From contig WASS01000029.1 of assembly GCA_009712635.1 (NCBI GenBank), positions 479,276 to 543,275 on the forward strand: 64,000 nucleotides of DNA, read 5' to 3'. Below, one piece after another: positions 41,976 through 51,370 of this stretch (position 1 is its first letter; every line of letters begins with the position of its first letter). This DNA comes from Hungatella sp. (lineage in GTDB: Bacteria; Bacillota; Clostridia; Lachnospirales; Lachnospiraceae). The position numbers and the translations under genes were made by a program. The notes beneath the pieces were generated by a model that saw nothing but the letters and a program-made list of their open reading frames with translations, searched no databases and was not told where the DNA came from.

Positions 41976-42428
41976 ATGAATATAGAAAAATTATCAAAGC
42001 AGTTTATTTGGAGTGATGAAGCAGGACTGGTTACTAAATCATTAGGGGATGCAGCAGGAAGCCAGAAACTTTATGTAAATATTGATTCCGTTCCTCCGGG
42101 GGCATTCAGCACGAAATACCATAGCCATTCACAGCAGGAGGAGTTTTTTCTGATTTTGTCCGGAAAAGGGACTTTGCGGTTAAACGGACAGGAACAGGAA
42201 GTAGGAAAAGATGATTTTATTGCAAAACCAGCGGGAAAAAACATCGCTCATACATTCTTTAATTCCGGTAATGAAGCTTTGGTAATTCTTGATGTGGGAA
42301 CAAAGGAGAATGAGGATACCTGCTATTATCCCGATGAAGATGTCTATATGCAAAAGTCCAATGGTTTAAGACGTGTATTTAAAGGAAAACAACTAGATGA
42401 AACATGGTCATCCGATCCTAATTGTTAG
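41976..42428 (+). CDS. Cupin-domain protein
   Basis: A 150-aa cupin. Motif 1 is KYHSHSQQEEFFLILSGKGTLRLNG in two parts near residues 48-72 (two His and a Glu as metal ligands); motif 2 is DDFIAKPAGKNIAHTFFN near 85-102 (last His). It belongs to the small cupin_2-type proteins often linked with sugar or phosphomannose isomerase names, but the substrate is unknown. The ATG lies three bases after the glycosylase stop with GGAG upstream, so expression is coupled to it. Confidence 0.82.
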   Translation: MNIEKLSKQFIWSDEAGLVTKSLGDAAGSQKLYVNIDSVPPGAFSTKYHSHSQQEEFFLILSGKGTLRLNGQEQEVGKDDFIAKPAGKNIAHTFFNSGNEALVILDVGTKENEDTCYYPDEDVYMQKSNGLRRVFKGKQLDETWSSDPNC

Positions 42429-42553
42429 GAGAATAGTCCGGCAATACAAATGGAAAAAATTACCAATTCCATTTTATGGAAATAATATTGATTTTTACTC
42501 CAATAATTGCTAATATATGGTCAGAATACCAGAATCAGCAAGGAGACTTAAAT

Positions 42554-42784
42554 ATGGCTAGAGGAGTAAGAAAATCATCACTGGAAAAGCTTCAGAAGGA
42601 ATTGGCAGACGTACAGGAATCAATTCAGCAGCACAAGAATTCAATTACTGAATTAATAGAAAAAGAAAAGGAAATCCAGGAAAAGATCAGTCTGGAACAG
42701 TTTAAGGAAGTATCTTCCATTCTGGATCAGCAGAAGATGTCTATCACGGATTTAAAAGAATTCCTGATATCCAGGACAAAATAA
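42554..42784 (+). CDS. 76-aa coiled-coil protein of unknown function
   Basis: A highly charged helical protein starting MARGVRKSSLEKLQKELADV. Nearly the whole length (about residues 8-55) has heptad-type hydrophobic spacing with many Glu, Lys and Gln, predicting a coiled coil, then ends in KMSITDLKEFLISRTK. No Cys or catalytic motif. AAGGAGA precedes ATG 42554; an upstream in-frame ATG (42476) is less likely. A terminator follows closely. I do not recognise the family. Confidence 0.7.
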   Translation: MARGVRKSSLEKLQKELADVQESIQQHKNSITELIEKEKEIQEKISLEQFKEVSSILDQQKMSITDLKEFLISRTK

Positions 42785-42796
42785 GAACAGTTTTAT

Positions 42797-42827
42797 GAGA
42801 GGTACCGTTTGGTATCTCTTATTTTTT
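42797..42827 (+). terminator. Terminator after the coiled-coil gene
   Basis: AGAGGTACC and GGTATCTCT arms around GTTT, followed by TATTTTTT. Confidence 0.8.
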
Positions 42828-42920
42828 GCAAATGAATCATAATCCAAATTGATTGCCAGCTGGAAAAAATTGGTGTATCCTTAAAGATATGTATTGATTA
42901 ACCCACTGGAGGAGAGAGTT

Positions 42921-43631
42921 ATGATTCGAATTGCAATCGTGGATGATGATGCAGGAAGTGTATTACAGCTAAAAGAATACTTACTCCGGTATCAGAGCGA
43001 GCGAAATGAGATGTTTAGCATTCTCACTTTTTCTGACGGAGATGAAATCGTTGAAAATTATAAAGCAGAATACGATATTATTTTACTGGATATAGAAATG
43101 AGATTTATGGACGGGATGACGGCAGCACAGCTGATCCGGGAAAAAGATCCGGAGGTGATTCTCATTTTTATCACCAATATGGCACAGTATGCTATTAAAG
43201 GTTACACTGTCCGGGCAACCGATTATGTGTTAAAACCAGTCTCCTATTTTTCTTTTTCCCAGAGACTTGATAAGGTAATCGGGCGTATCAACCGGAATGT
43301 GAAAAAATATATGGCAGTTAATATAAAGGGAGGTACGGTGAAACTGTATCTGCCGGATATTTATTATATTGAGAGTCTGGGACACAGGCTTATTTTTCAT
43401 ACACTGACAGGAGAATATGTGACCTTTGGGGCAATGAAAGAGGTAGAGGAAAGACTGAAGGGTTTAAATTTCTTCCGCTGCAGTAAGGGATATCTGTTAA
43501 ACCTGGAACATGTGGAAAGCGTGCAGGAGGGCTGTGTGCTGATGAAGGGAGCCCGGCTGTCCATCAGCAGAACCAGGAAGAAGGAGTTTATGGAGGAACT
43601 GACCAATTATCTGGGAGGGGCTTTATCATGA
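42921..43631 (+). CDS. LytTR-family response regulator
   Basis: A 236-aa two-component regulator. The receiver domain (1-120) has the acidic pocket IVDDDAG, the phospho-acceptor Asp in YDIILLDIEM and the Lys in YVLKPV. The output domain (about 135-235) is LytTR: VKLYLPDIYYIESLGHRLIFHT, then FFRCSKGYLLNLEHVESV and the final GARLSISRTRKKEF, which binds DNA by beta strands. GGAGGAGAG precedes ATG 42921. It overlaps the histidine kinase gene by four bases and likely controls the glycosidase genes downstream, where a VirR-like box is seen. Confidence 0.92.
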   Translation: MIRIAIVDDDAGSVLQLKEYLLRYQSERNEMFSILTFSDGDEIVENYKAEYDIILLDIEMRFMDGMTAAQLIREKDPEVILIFITNMAQYAIKGYTVRATDYVLKPVSYFSFSQRLDKVIGRINRNVKKYMAVNIKGGTVKLYLPDIYYIESLGHRLIFHTLTGEYVTFGAMKEVEERLKGLNFFRCSKGYLLNLEHVESVQEGCVLMKGARLSISRTRKKEFMEELTNYLGGALS

Positions 43632-44938
43632 ACCATATTGCGCTGACAGAGATTCCAAGGCTGTACACGGGGATCGCGGAATGGGCTGCATGCACCATCT
43701 ATGTTTTGAATCTGAAAAGGAAATTGAAAGGGCCTTCCCTGGTGGCAGTTATGTGTGCTGCCTGCCTTTTGCAATGCGGGATACAGCTGGCGGCAGGTAC
43801 CTTTCCCAAGTCACTGTGGATTCCCGGAATGCTTCTGGCAATCGGGCTGATGCAGGTATATTTTATGATCACCTGTGAGGTTACGGCTGGCAGTGCAGGG
43901 TACTACTGCGTCCGGTCATTTATTCTGGCAGAATTTACGGCATCTTTAGAGTGGCAGCTTTATTATAATGCTGTATTAAGTACCCAGATATCGGAGATAT
44001 GGCTGGATATTCTTGTTTTTTTCTTCGTCTTCGGAGCTGTCTTTGGAGGCGCTTATTTCTTGGAAAGAAAACATATCCGGAAGGAAACGATTACGCTGAA
44101 AGAACTGCTGTTTGTGACCGCTACCGGTGCAACTGTATTTTTTGTCAGCAATTTAAGCTTTGTATATTCCAATTCCCCATTCAGCAGCCAGATTACAAAA
44201 GAGATCTTTAACATCAGGACTCTGGTGGATCTAAGCGGTCTTGTCATCCTTTTTGCATATCACATATTAAGACAGGAGATGCAGGTAAAATATGATTTAG
44301 AGGCTATGCGTAACATCCTGCAGAGTCAGTATTCCCAGTACCGCAAATCCGGGGAAAGCATCGAGATGGTCAACCGGAAATACCATGATTTAAAACATCA
44401 GATCGCTGTTTTAAGAGCAGAACAGGACTCGGAGAAACGTCTGGCATTCTTAGACGAAATGGAAAGCGAAATCCGTACCTATGAGGCCCAGAACAAAACA
44501 GGCAATTCCGTGGTGGATACCATACTCACCGGGAAAAGTATGACCTGTCAGAGGCATGAGATCGAGCTGACCTCTGTGGTAGATGGGAAGCTGTTAAATT
44601 TCATCCATGTGATGGACATTTGTACCATTCTTGGGAATGCGTTGGATAACGCCATTGAATGTGCCATACAAATTGAAGAAAAGGAAAAGCGGCTGATTCA
44701 CGTGGAAGTCCTATCCAAAAAAGACTTTGTTGTTCTGCGGTTCGAGAATTATTTTGAAGGAAATATTCAGTTTGAGAATAATCAGCCAGCCACGACTAAG
44801 GCCAATAAGGAGTATCATGGATATGGCATTAAAAGCATTAAATATACGGTTAAAAAATACAATGGCTGGGTGACCATTGATACAAAGGATAACTGGTTTA
44901 AACTAAATGTAGTCATTCCCCTTCCCAGAGAGGATTAA
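43628..44938 (+). CDS. Sensor histidine kinase, AgrC/GHKL type
   Basis: A 436-aa membrane kinase. About six membrane helices fill residues 5-210; the phospho-acceptor His is in NRKYHDLKHQIAVLRAE (about residue 256), and the ATPase domain has the N box ILGNALDNAIECAIQ and G box YHGYGIKSIKYTVKKYNG. This is the layout of AgrC/ComD-like quorum or peptide sensors, but no peptide precursor gene is seen beside it. Partner of the LytTR regulator (ATGA overlap). Confidence 0.9.
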   Translation: MNHIALTEIPRLYTGIAEWAACTIYVLNLKRKLKGPSLVAVMCAACLLQCGIQLAAGTFPKSLWIPGMLLAIGLMQVYFMITCEVTAGSAGYYCVRSFILAEFTASLEWQLYYNAVLSTQISEIWLDILVFFFVFGAVFGGAYFLERKHIRKETITLKELLFVTATGATVFFVSNLSFVYSNSPFSSQITKEIFNIRTLVDLSGLVILFAYHILRQEMQVKYDLEAMRNILQSQYSQYRKSGESIEMVNRKYHDLKHQIAVLRAEQDSEKRLAFLDEMESEIRTYEAQNKTGNSVVDTILTGKSMTCQRHEIELTSVVDGKLLNFIHVMDICTILGNALDNAIECAIQIEEKEKRLIHVEVLSKKDFVVLRFENYFEGNIQFENNQPATTKANKEYHGYGIKSIKYTVKKYNGWVTIDTKDNWFKLNVVIPLPRED

Positions 44939-44950
44939 GTAAATAATCCG

Positions 44951-44990
44951 GCAGTGCCGCCTATCCACCCGGACAGGCGGCACTGCTTTT
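44951..44990 (+). terminator. Terminator after the two-component system
   Basis: GCAGTGCCGCCT (44951-44962) against AGGCGGCACTGC (44975-44986), then TTTT. Confidence 0.88.
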
Positions 44991-45006
44991 CATGCAGAAA
45001 AACCGA

Positions 45007-45017
45007 CCAGTTGTGCA
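45007..45017 (+). promoter_or_regulatory. Possible LytTR (VirR-like) binding box
   Basis: CCAGTTGTGCA resembles the Clostridium perfringens VirR box CCAGTTNTNCAC. A weaker similarity (ACTGTGC) lies 30 bases on, not at the usual spacing, so only one half-site is convincing. Confidence 0.35.
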
Positions 45018-45090
45018 ATTGGCAGTCCGGTCCGCCATAACTGTGCTAAAGTAAGAATACAAAAACGATGTATGGAGGAGGATGAAAGAA

Positions 45091-47958
45091 ATGTTACAGA
45101 TCAATATTGATGATGTGCTAAAAATCGTCAAGCTGTGTGTACCATATCTCATTGGCTTTGCCGTAGTTTTGGCAGCTGCGGTCGTAGTCATGGTGGTATG
45201 CCGAAAGAGGAAGGGGTCTACAAGATATCTGATCCGTAAAAACAGTCTTATGGCTATGCTTCTTGCTTTGGTTGTGGTTGTAAACTTAATCTGCTGGGGA
45301 CCAATGTCCAATTTGATTTCACTGGCAACCGGCAGCGGAACTATTTCACAGGAAACATCTGACGAGGCAACCGCTCTTTGTACCGAGATTGCCAGGGAAG
45401 GGATTGTTCTTTTAAAAAATGATGCAGGCCTTCTTCCCTTAAAGACTTCTTCCAACTTAAACGTATTTGGCTGGGCATCCACAAACCCGTGCTATGGAGG
45501 AACAGGCTCCGGATCTTTGTCAAAGGCATATGAGACGGAGTCACTGCTTCAGGGTCTTACAGATGCGGGCTTTAAACTGAATACCAGCCTGACTGATTTC
45601 TATACAGCGTACCGGACAGACCGCCCAAGCGTTGGTATGTGGGATCAGGACTGGACGCTGCCGGAGCCTGCAGCAGATACCTATGGCGATAAGCTAATGG
45701 AAGATGCCAAAGCTTTTTCCGATACGGCTATGGTAGTTATTACCCGCGTTGGCGGAGAGGGGGCAGATCTTCCCACAGATGTAAGCAAGGTTACATACAC
45801 CGATAACTCCAAGGATTACAAGGATTTTGAACCAGGGGAACATTATCTGCAGTTAAGCAGGACAGAGAAAAATCTGATGGATCTGGTTTGCTCAAGTTTT
45901 GACAATGTCATTGTGGTATACAACGGTGCCAACGCCATGGAACTTGGCTTTGTCAATGATTACAGCCAGATAAAAGGAGTTCTCTGGTGTCCGGGTACCG
46001 GTCAGTCCGGTTTTAAAGGACTGGGTGAGATTATGAGCGGAGCCGTCAATCCATCAGGAAAAACAAGTGATACTTTTGCGGCTGATTTGACAAAAGCACC
46101 TAATTACAATAACTTTGGAAGTTTCACCTACGACAACATGGACGAATTCAAAGGCAAGGCATTTAAAGGAGCGGATACCTATCCCAGCTTTGTCAACTAT
46201 ACGGAAGGTATTTACACAGGCTATCGTTTCTACGAGACGGCAGCAGCAGAAGGACTGATTGATTATAAAAAAGAGGTTATCTATCCCTTTGGCTATGGAT
46301 TGTCCTACACGTCCTTTCAGCAGGAAATGGGACAATTAACAGAGCAGGACGGAACAATTGCATTTGATGTGACAGTAACCAACACAGGGAATAATCCGGG
46401 TAAGGATGTAGTGGAGGTCTATTACAATCCGCCTTATACCAATAAGGGAATTGAAAAAGCTTCCGCAAACCTGATCGCATTTGATAAAACCGATGTTTTA
46501 AAACCAGGGGACTCTCAGACCATCAGGATATCCGTTCAGGCGGAAGACATGGCTTCCTTTGATGAGACTGTAAACGGCTGCTATGTATTGGAATCCGGTG
46601 ATTATGGCATATCGATCCGGTCTGATTCCCACAATATCATTGCAGAACAGAAGTATCACGTACCAGAAACTGTGATATATAATGAGTCTGCACCACGTAC
46701 TTCAGATAAAGCAGTTGCAGGTAATCAGTTTAAAGATGCCAGCGGAGATCTGACCTATCTTTCCCGTGCAGATGGATTTGCCAACTATGAAAAAGCCACG
46801 GCAGCGCCCCAAAATATGAGCATGCCGGAGAAATACAAGAAAACCTTTGTAAACAACAGCAATTACGATCCGGCAGCCCACAACAATGACAGTGATCCCA
46901 TGCCGGTGACAGGAGCAAAGAACGGGATAAAGCTTGCTGATATGCGGGGACTGTCCTTTGATGACCCCAAGTGGGAGAAGCTGCTTGACCAGCTGACGGT
47001 GAGTGATATGGATGCGCTGACTGCAATCGGAGGTTATCAGACCTCAGAGGCAAAAAGTGTGAATAAAGTTGGAACCGTAGACTGTGACGGCCCTGCTTCC
47101 ATCAATAACAACTTTACCGGGACCGGATCCATCGGTTTTCCATCTGCCGTTATGATTGCCAGCACCTGGAATCATGATATTGCAGAGGCTTTTGGAGAAA
47201 AGATTGGAAAGATGGCGGATGAAATGAAGGTGTCCGGCTGGTATGCACCGGCCATGAATATCCACCGCTGTGCATTTGCAGGCCGTAACTTTGAGTACTA
47301 TTCTGAGGACGGTGTACTTTCCGGACAGATGGCAGCCAAAGCAGTGGCTGGAGCAGAAAAGCACGGAGTTTATGCGTATATCAAACATTTTGCATTAAAT
47401 GACCAGGAAACCAACCGTCTTAATATGCTTTGTACCTGGTCCAATGAGCAGGCAATCCGTGAGATTTATCTAAAGCCTTTTGAAATCGCGGTAAAAGAAG
47501 GTCATGCAAAGGCAGTTATGTCCTCCTTTAATTATATAGGAACCGTGTATTCCGGTGCCAATAATACGCTGCTTAATACGGTTTTGCGCGATGAATGGGG
47601 ATTTCAGGGATTTGTTCTTACCGATTATTTTGGAGGTTATGGATTCCAGAATGCTGATCAGGAGATCCGCAACGGTAATGACGCCATGTTAGTTGCCTAT
47701 GATACGGAAACAAATCATGTAAGAGACAAGGCCAGTGCTACCAGCTTAAATGCCATGAGAAAGTCTAGTAAAAATATTATGTATACAGTAGTAAACAGCC
47801 GTGCCTATGATGGAAACAATGCAAATGTGAGCCTGCTGATGTGGCAGATTGCGGCAATTATCATTGATGTAATTCTGGCAGCCGGAATCATTATTTTAGA
47901 AATAAGAATTATTAAAAATTATAAAAAGCGGCTGGAAAAGGAAGGAATGACAGAATGA
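45091..47958 (+). CDS. Membrane-anchored GH3 glycosidase with reversed domain order
   Basis: A 955-aa beta-glucosidase-type GH3 protein. Two N-terminal membrane helices (about residues 11-37 and 52-72) with a basic loop RKRKGSTRYLIRKN between them, and one C-terminal helix (about 920-942) before a basic tail, place the catalytic part outside the cell by the positive-inside rule. Domains are permuted: GH3 C-terminal sandwich first (GIVLLKNDAGLLPL, then PFGYGLSYT and a FnIII-like domain near 400-515), then the N-terminal TIM barrel (VDCDGPASINNNF near 670 to GFVLTDYFGG, the latter with the nucleophile Asp). Reversed order is known in Butyrivibrio and Ruminococcus enzymes. ATG 45091 is nine bases from GGAGGAGG. 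It overlaps the next gene in ATGA. Confidence 0.88.
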   Translation: MLQINIDDVLKIVKLCVPYLIGFAVVLAAAVVVMVVCRKRKGSTRYLIRKNSLMAMLLALVVVVNLICWGPMSNLISLATGSGTISQETSDEATALCTEIAREGIVLLKNDAGLLPLKTSSNLNVFGWASTNPCYGGTGSGSLSKAYETESLLQGLTDAGFKLNTSLTDFYTAYRTDRPSVGMWDQDWTLPEPAADTYGDKLMEDAKAFSDTAMVVITRVGGEGADLPTDVSKVTYTDNSKDYKDFEPGEHYLQLSRTEKNLMDLVCSSFDNVIVVYNGANAMELGFVNDYSQIKGVLWCPGTGQSGFKGLGEIMSGAVNPSGKTSDTFAADLTKAPNYNNFGSFTYDNMDEFKGKAFKGADTYPSFVNYTEGIYTGYRFYETAAAEGLIDYKKEVIYPFGYGLSYTSFQQEMGQLTEQDGTIAFDVTVTNTGNNPGKDVVEVYYNPPYTNKGIEKASANLIAFDKTDVLKPGDSQTIRISVQAEDMASFDETVNGCYVLESGDYGISIRSDSHNIIAEQKYHVPETVIYNESAPRTSDKAVAGNQFKDASGDLTYLSRADGFANYEKATAAPQNMSMPEKYKKTFVNNSNYDPAAHNNDSDPMPVTGAKNGIKLADMRGLSFDDPKWEKLLDQLTVSDMDALTAIGGYQTSEAKSVNKVGTVDCDGPASINNNFTGTGSIGFPSAVMIASTWNHDIAEAFGEKIGKMADEMKVSGWYAPAMNIHRCAFAGRNFEYYSEDGVLSGQMAAKAVAGAEKHGVYAYIKHFALNDQETNRLNMLCTWSNEQAIREIYLKPFEIAVKEGHAKAVMSSFNYIGTVYSGANNTLLNTVLRDEWGFQGFVLTDYFGGYGFQNADQEIRNGNDAMLVAYDTETNHVRDKASATSLNAMRKSSKNIMYTVVNSRAYDGNNANVSLLMWQIAAIIIDVILAAGIIILEIRIIKNYKKRLEKEGMTE

Positions 47959-50378
47959 AACATGAGGATATCATCCGAAAAATGACAATGGAGGAAAAGG
48001 CGGCTTTCTTAAGCGGAAAAAACGTCTGGCAGTCCAGGAATATCGACCGGCTTGGAATTCCTTCCATATTTTGTGCGGATGGACCCCATGGAGTGCGTAA
48101 ACAGGCCGGCGCAGGGGATCATTTAGGACTCAATGCCTCCCTGCCGGCGACCTGTTTCCCCACGGCTGCTACCGTGGCAAACAGCTGGGATGAGGATCTT
48201 GCAGAGGAAATCGGAAAGGCCCTTGGAGAAGAGGCTTCCAGCCAGGACGTAAATGTCCTGCTAGGGCCGGGGCTGAATATCAAGCGAAGTCCTCTTTGCG
48301 GAAGAAATTTTGAATATTTTTCAGAAGATCCCCTTTTATCCGGTAAGATGGCTGCGGCTTATATCAGGGGAATCCAAAGTGAGGGAGTTTACGCCTGCCC
48401 CAAGCATTTTGCAGTCAACAGCCAGGAGCGGCTTCGGATGTCCGTTGACTCCGTCCTTGACGAACGGACACTCAGAGAGATTTACCTGGAAGGTTTTGAA
48501 ATTGCGGTAAAAGAGGGCGGCGCAAAATCCATCATGACCAGCTACAACGCAGTCAATGGGGTTTATGCCAATGAGAATAAACATCTGCTAAAGGATATTC
48601 TGCGCACTGACTGGAAATTTGACGGAATTGTCATCACAGACTGGGGCGGTTCCAACAACCACGTGGAGGGAGTTCTGGCCGGTTCTGATTTAGAGATGCC
48701 GGCACCCGGGCTGGGTTCTGCAAGAGAGCTGTTAGCGGCATTAGAAAACGGCACACTTACCATGGAGGAACTGGATTCCTGTGTGGATGATTTATTAGAT
48801 GCTGTTCTGGACCTTACAGCGGCTCCCCAGAATAAAAAGAAATCCTTTGACAAGGAAGCCCATCATAAACTGGCAAGAAAGGCATCTTTGGAAAGCATTG
48901 TACTTCTTAAAAATGACGATGGTCTGCTTCCGTTAAATTCCGGTTGTAAGGTAGCCGTAATCGGAGATTTTGCATTTATCCCCCGTTATCAGGGGGCAGG
49001 ATCTTCCATTGTCAATCCACTGTCTCTGGAGACCATTGAGTCAGTAATTAAGAGTGCCCCTTTAAATCTGGTGGGATGCTCTAAAGGATATGAACGAAAC
49101 GGCAAAGAGGATGAAGCGCTGAAAAACCAGGCACTTGCCCTGGCAGCAAAAGCCGATGCAGTTCTTTACTGTTTCGGGCTTGATGAACTCAGTGAATCCG
49201 AGGGGCAGGACCGGACCCATCTGGAAATACCAGGGAACCAGATCAGCCTGCTGAAAGATCTGGCCAGGGTCAATCCCAACATTGTTGGAGTATTAAGTGC
49301 AGGATCTGTAATAGAGTTGCCGTGGCAGTCCTGCTGCAAATCCATTCTCCATGGTTACTTAGGCGGCCAGGCCGGAGCGGGAGCCATGATATCAGTTATA
49401 ACCGGCGAGGTCAATCCCTCCGGCCGGTTAGCAGAAAGCTATCCCATGAACCTTACGGATACCCCCGCATATCATTATTTTCCGGGGAAGGAACGCTGTG
49501 CAGAATACAGGGAAGGGATCTTTGTGGGTTACCGGTATTATAATACGGCAGGGATACCCGTCCGTTACCCCTTTGGTTTCGGATTATCCTACACAACATT
49601 TGATTATTCCGGTCTGCAGTTATTGGAAGACCGTGTTCGTTTTACCATCAGCAACAAGGGGGACAGGGATGGGAAAGAGGTGGCCCAGCTCTATGTAGGC
49701 GGGCCTGAGAAAACAATTTTCCGTCCGGTAAAAGAATTAAAAGGCTTTGTAAAGGTTGATTTAAAAGCAGGGGAGAGTAAGACGGTGGAGATCCTCTTTG
49801 ACGACAAGACGTTCCGGTACTGGAATGTGGCGACAGAACACTTTGAAGTGGAAAACGGAGATTATACCATATCCATTGGAGCCAGCGTGGAAGATTTAAG
49901 ATTAAGCGGGACGATCACTCTTTCTGGCACCACCGATGTACTGCCATATGCACCGGAAAAAATGAAATCTTATTATTCCGGGCGAATTGCTGATGTTGCC
50001 CCAGAAGAATTTGAAATGCTGCTAGGACGCCCCATCCCCAACGGGAAATGGAGCGGAGAGCTGGGAATTAATGATGCATTCTGCCAGATGTACTATGCAA
50101 AGAGCCGGCTGGCAAGACTTATTTACGCCATTTTGACGGGACTGAAAAATAAAAGTGAAGCAAAGGGTAAACCGGATTTGAACCTCCTTTTTATTTACAG
50201 CATGCCGTTTCGGGGAATTGCAAAAATGACAAATGGCGTGGTCAGCATGGAAATGGCAGAGGGAATGGTTCTTGTTGTTAACGGACATTTCCTGAAAGGG
50301 ATTAAAAAAGTGATCGGAGGCTTTTTCTCCAATGCAAAAGCGAACAGGATTTATGAAAAGAAGCTGTCTGGGAAATAG
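47955..50378 (+). CDS. GH3 glycosidase, canonical domain order, cytoplasmic
   Basis: An 807-aa protein without signal peptide or membrane helix. TIM barrel first: CADGPHGVRKQ near residue 39, KHFAVNSQE near 154 and the nucleophile Asp in GIVITDWGG near 230. Then the sandwich domain (SIVLLKNDDGLLPLN near 313) with the likely acid/base Glu in ELSESEGQDRTHLEIP near 415, and the FnIII-like domain after RYPFGFGLSYTTFDYS near 540. An extra C-terminal region of about 140 residues follows. It probably cleaves imported beta-glycosides, though the exact sugar is unknown. Translation is coupled to the membrane GH3 upstream (ATGA). Confidence 0.9.
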   Translation: MKHEDIIRKMTMEEKAAFLSGKNVWQSRNIDRLGIPSIFCADGPHGVRKQAGAGDHLGLNASLPATCFPTAATVANSWDEDLAEEIGKALGEEASSQDVNVLLGPGLNIKRSPLCGRNFEYFSEDPLLSGKMAAAYIRGIQSEGVYACPKHFAVNSQERLRMSVDSVLDERTLREIYLEGFEIAVKEGGAKSIMTSYNAVNGVYANENKHLLKDILRTDWKFDGIVITDWGGSNNHVEGVLAGSDLEMPAPGLGSARELLAALENGTLTMEELDSCVDDLLDAVLDLTAAPQNKKKSFDKEAHHKLARKASLESIVLLKNDDGLLPLNSGCKVAVIGDFAFIPRYQGAGSSIVNPLSLETIESVIKSAPLNLVGCSKGYERNGKEDEALKNQALALAAKADAVLYCFGLDELSESEGQDRTHLEIPGNQISLLKDLARVNPNIVGVLSAGSVIELPWQSCCKSILHGYLGGQAGAGAMISVITGEVNPSGRLAESYPMNLTDTPAYHYFPGKERCAEYREGIFVGYRYYNTAGIPVRYPFGFGLSYTTFDYSGLQLLEDRVRFTISNKGDRDGKEVAQLYVGGPEKTIFRPVKELKGFVKVDLKAGESKTVEILFDDKTFRYWNVATEHFEVENGDYTISIGASVEDLRLSGTITLSGTTDVLPYAPEKMKSYYSGRIADVAPEEFEMLLGRPIPNGKWSGELGINDAFCQMYYAKSRLARLIYAILTGLKNKSEAKGKPDLNLLFIYSMPFRGIAKMTNGVVSMEMAEGMVLVVNGHFLKGIKKVIGGFFSNAKANRIYEKKLSGK

Positions 50379-50392
50379 ATTGGAGTGATGGA

Positions 50393-50986
50393 ATGCTGAC
50401 AGGCTTAAAAAAAGGATGGAAGTCGTTTACAGACAGACATCCCGCAATGGCACAATTTATAATATTTTTTATGGTATCCAACGGGGTTACGGTCCTGCAG
50501 ATGATATTAATGCCGGTTTTCAGGAATGTATTTGAAATGACCGCTCTTGTAAATACCAATTTCCAGATCGGCCACATCGGTTCCAACTTAGATGGCTCTC
50601 CTTACTATATTTTTAATTACGGGGCAGGAACACTTTCCATGGGCGGAGGCGGAGGACTTGCATACTTTCTGGCAGTGGAAATTACCATGGCAATTGCACA
50701 GGTGATCAATTTCTTTCTTCAGAGAAATGTGACATTCAAAGCCAATAACGGTATTTTTAAAGCAGCCGTGTGGTATGTGATCGCCTATGTGATCATTACC
50801 ATCGGCGCAGCTGCCCTGCAGGGACTTTATAAGGCTCCGGTCTATGATCTCTTTATGAACAGGTTTCATTTAGGCAGGAGCGGCGAGACCATGGCAGATG
50901 TGATCACAATGCTGATTAATTCAGCTGTTTCATTCTGGGTCTTTTTCCCCATTTTTCGCATTATTTTTAAAAATAAGGAAGCTTAA
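50393..50986 (+). CDS. GtrA-like family membrane protein
   Basis: A 197-aa membrane protein with four helices. The GtrA signature is visible in the helix-loop VINFFLQRNVTFK near residue 104 and in MAQFIIFFMVSNGVTVLQM near 19. GtrA-type proteins flip or help flip polyprenyl-phosphate sugars in glycosylation of envelope polymers. The region between helices 1 and 2 holds an unusual Gly-rich insert (GAGTLSMGGGGGLAYF near 78). It lies 14 bases after the cytoplasmic GH3 gene in the same operon, linking the glycosidases to envelope glycans. Confidence 0.82.
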   Translation: MLTGLKKGWKSFTDRHPAMAQFIIFFMVSNGVTVLQMILMPVFRNVFEMTALVNTNFQIGHIGSNLDGSPYYIFNYGAGTLSMGGGGGLAYFLAVEITMAIAQVINFFLQRNVTFKANNGIFKAAVWYVIAYVIITIGAAALQGLYKAPVYDLFMNRFHLGRSGETMADVITMLINSAVSFWVFFPIFRIIFKNKEA

Positions 50987-51024
50987 AGCGGTATTTGCAG
51001 GAGCCGGCTCCGTTTTTGGGGCAG

Positions 51025-51054
51025 TTCACATCTTGTCTCTGCATTCCATATAAT
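51025..51054 (+). promoter_or_regulatory. Promoter of a second orphan RNA unit
   Basis: TTCACA at 51025-51030, 18-base spacer, TATAAT at 51049-51054, about 40 bases after the GtrA-like gene. Confidence 0.55.
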
Positions 51055-51060
51055 AAAGTG

Positions 51061-51283
51061 TACAGCAGATAAATCAAAATGCACAAATGGCTAGTGAAAC
51101 TTTTACGTCGCAGAAAGCTCTTTGCTGTCAGGAACATTTAAATACCTAAGTGTATTAACTAAAAGGTGTGAACGTTGAACTGCTTTTTCGAATCTTGCTG
51201 GAATAACTGTAATGGGAACTGCAGCGGCGACGATTGTAGTTAAAATAAGCGGAAGTCAGGTGGTATCGGCTTCCGCTTTTCAC
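51061..51283 (+). ncRNA. Unassigned structured RNA of about 220 nt
   Basis: A frame-free stretch between the promoter at 51025 and a clear terminator (AAGCGGAAG at 51245-51253 against CTTCCGCTT at 51271-51279, then TTTT). A long-range pairing closes the middle: AACT then CGTCGC (near 51099-51113) with GCGACG then AGTT (near 51226-51241). Inside are small hairpins such as AATAC / GTATT near 51150. Size and closed-rod look would suit 6S RNA or the raiA-type clostridial RNAs, but I could not confirm any known class by eye. Confidence 0.5.
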
Positions 51284-51370
51284 TTGTACAAAATAGAAAA
51301 CAGACACAATTAAAGGGCAGGCTGCATATTCTGAATGGTACTATAAAAATATTAAAGGAAATTCAGAACG

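Noticed and set aside
51000-51017. GGAGCCGGCTCC followed by GTTTTT as terminator of the GtrA operon
   Set aside because: The hairpin would have only four pairs around a four-base loop; possible but too weak to list.
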